From: Crocinitomicaceae bacterium
GTDB lineage: Bacteria > Bacteroidota > Bacteroidia > Flavobacteriales_D > Crocinitomicaceae
Reading direction: 5' to 3'
Length of the DNA: 64,000 bases
Assembly (NCBI GenBank): GCA_029254025.1
Contig: JAQWYK010000039.1
Coordinates: 124,001-188,000, forward strand
The notes beneath the pieces were generated by a model. The model saw nothing but the letters and a program-made list of their open reading frames with translations, searched no databases and was not told where the DNA came from. The translations under genes and the position numbers were made by a program. Below, in pieces: positions 62,838 to 64,000 of this stretch. Each line of letters opens with the position of its first letter. Position 1 is the first letter of the stretch.

Positions 62838-63998
62838 TTAAGGTTTATTATTTTGATTTTGAGGTCGTGGTTTCTTTTTCTTTTTTCGCTTCTTTTTGAA
62901 AACATCATCAAAGCGACTCAGGTCGTCTTGTCCTACTACATTTGTGTAATCATCCACTTTGGGAACCACAATTTCTTCTTTGAAATCTTTCAAATCAATT
63001 GGATTTTCTTTGGCCTTATTCATTTTAATAACCTCAGCAACTCTTTCAGGAGTTAATGCGATCATACCAGACGCTCCAGGCTCATCAGACTCGTAGATGT
63101 ACCACATTAGACGTTTGAAAACGTCTGTTTTAATGTGAAAAGCGGAGCCTTTCTTGGTATAGAGCTTTATGTTTGTAGAGGGGAATCCTTTTACCGCTTC
63201 TAAATACATATCTAATTCGAAATTCAAACAGCATTTCAACTTACCACATTGACCAGCAAGTTTTTGCGGATTTAAAGACAGTTGCTGATAGCGAGCTGCG
63301 CTGGTCGAAACTGAACGAAAATCGGTTAACCATGTAGAGCAGCATAACTCTCTTCCACATGATCCTATTCCTCCAAGTCGTGAAGATTCCTGACGGGCAC
63401 CAATTTGTCTCATTTCTATACGAACCCTGAAGGTGTCCGCCATATCTTTAATTAATTGACGGAAGTCAACGCGTCCATCAGCTGTGTAATAAAAAGTAGC
63501 TTTCGATCCATCACCTTGAAACTCAACATCCGAGATTTTCATCTCCAAGTTCAAGCGTATCGCCATTTCTCTTGATTGGTGCATGGTTTCATATTCTTTA
63601 CCACGCGCTGCAACCCACTTATCCACGTCTTCTTGTGTAGCTATTCGCAAAATTTGTCGCGCTTCATGTGGCTTGAAATTCGCCGCTTTCTTTTGCACCT
63701 GTATTCTGGCTAATTCCCCAACTATTGAAACCACCCCGACATCATATCCAGGTGAGCTTTCTACAACAACTACGTCCCCAACATTTAACGAAAGTCCTTT
63801 TATATTGCGATAAAATGCCTTTCTACTGTTTTTAAAACGTATTTCAAGTATATCAAATTGACTTTTTCCAGAAGGAAGCTGCATATTAGCTAACCAATCG
63901 AAAACGCCAAGTTTGTCACATCCGCCAGAACTACAGGTTCCGTTATTCTTGCAACCGCGTGGCGTTCCACCACCGGTGCTACAACTAGAACATCCCAT
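62838..63998 (-). CDS. ricT: PSP1 domain protein (RicT-like)
   Basis: The 386 residues begin with a cysteine-rich segment (GCSSCSTGGGTPRGCKNNG and further cysteines within 27 residues). The PSP1/RicT domain follows, with GDVVVVESSPGYDVGVV near residue 71, SCGRELCCSTWL near 215 and GQCGKLKCCLNFELDMY near 248. RicT forms a complex with RicA and RicF that binds Fe-S clusters and steers RNase Y in Bacillus. The family's role in Bacteroidota is open. The protein ends with a lysine-rich tail (KKKRKKKKKPRPQNQNNKP) where an in-frame TAA cuts it short. The start at 63998 gives the usual MGCSSC start. Confidence 0.93.
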   Translation of the reverse strand: MGCSSCSTGGGTPRGCKNNGTCSSGGCDKLGVFDWLANMQLPSGKSQFDILEIRFKNSRKAFYRNIKGLSLNVGDVVVVESSPGYDVGVVSIVGELARIQVQKKAANFKPHEARQILRIATQEDVDKWVAARGKEYETMHQSREMAIRLNLEMKISDVEFQGDGSKATFYYTADGRVDFRQLIKDMADTFRVRIEMRQIGARQESSRLGGIGSCGRELCCSTWLTDFRSVSTSAARYQQLSLNPQKLAGQCGKLKCCLNFELDMYLEAVKGFPSTNIKLYTKKGSAFHIKTDVFKRLMWYIYESDEPGASGMIALTPERVAEVIKMNKAKENPIDLKDFKEEIVVPKVDDYTNVVGQDDLSRFDDVFKKKRKKKKKPRPQNQNNKP

Positions 63999-64000
63999 AG

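Noticed and set aside
62717-62911. Longer start for GldH (65 more codons)
   Set aside because: It would bury the lipoprotein signal inside the protein. The region belongs to the PSP1 tail frame.
1-64000. CRISPR array, phage or IS element
   Set aside because: No regularly spaced repeats, integrase, transposase or phage structural genes are visible on either strand.

Overview
The window is chromosomal DNA from a member of the Bacteroidota, most likely order Flavobacteriales (a Crocinitomicaceae/Fluviicola-like or Cryomorphaceae-like bacterium). The sequence shows several secreted proteins with type IX secretion C-terminal sorting domains (YPNP-type and gliding-motility C-terminal type), a PorP/SprF protein, the gliding lipoprotein GldH beside a PSP1/RicT gene, a two-helix BAT-type MoxR operon, and many matches to the Bacteroidota promoter -7 box TAnnTTTG. 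Shine-Dalgarno sequences are mostly absent. I see no phage, IS element, CRISPR array or rRNA. The genus is an inference.

Layout. 0-4.3 kb: end of hemA, then hemC-hemD (tetrapyrrole synthesis), facing a CNNM/CBS membrane protein and purD. 4.4-8.6 kb: a MarR regulator, a fused 3-hydroxyacyl-CoA dehydrogenase/enoyl-CoA hydratase and a thiolase (fatty acid beta-oxidation), followed by an imperfect palindromic repeat. 8.9-14.1 kb: rmuC, a T9SS-exported lipase-like hydrolase, an Mpo1-like membrane protein and a processive family 2 glycosyltransferase. 14.1-17.6 kb: a decayed start of a secreted protein, a CAU tRNA, an orphan sensor kinase and a frameshifted two-domain fasciclin protein. 17.7-26.3 kb: two small membrane proteins, then the operon SpoIIM-fusion / DUF4129 / DUF4350 / MoxR / DUF58, with an RDD gene divergent from it. 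26.3-35.0 kb: rsmI, a quinone-oxidoreductase-like MDR enzyme, a large T9SS cargo protein, an S9 peptidase and metG.

35.1-39.8 kb is a lipid-synthesis operon, yceD-rpmF-plsX-fabH-accB-accC, on the minus strand: initiation of fatty acid and phospholipid synthesis tied to a ribosomal protein. 39.8-46.2 kb holds pdxA, a DUF4286 gene with rsmA, mgtE, an OmpA lipoprotein and serS. 46.4-48.2 kb has two LPS-core-type glycosyltransferases, followed by an unknown exported protein.

49.1-56.0 kb is the most unusual part. Three members of three different photolyase/cryptochrome subfamilies lie in one overlapping minus-strand run, together with an oversized Cys/Met-metabolism PLP enzyme. The block is bordered on one side by a 5' fragment of dihydroorotase (pyrC) and on the other by the fused ends of a deleted SpoIIE-type phosphatase gene. 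One of the three photolyases belongs to the iron-sulfur (PhrB/DPRP) group but lacks the cysteines that normally bind the cluster.

56.1-64.0 kb: scoB without scoA, a DPM1-like glycosyltransferase, a PorP/SprF plus CotH/CHU_C pair, a small lipoprotein, DUF2490, gldH and the PSP1/ricT gene. The PSP1 gene has an in-frame stop ahead of a still-coherent low-complexity tail that would have overlapped gldH.
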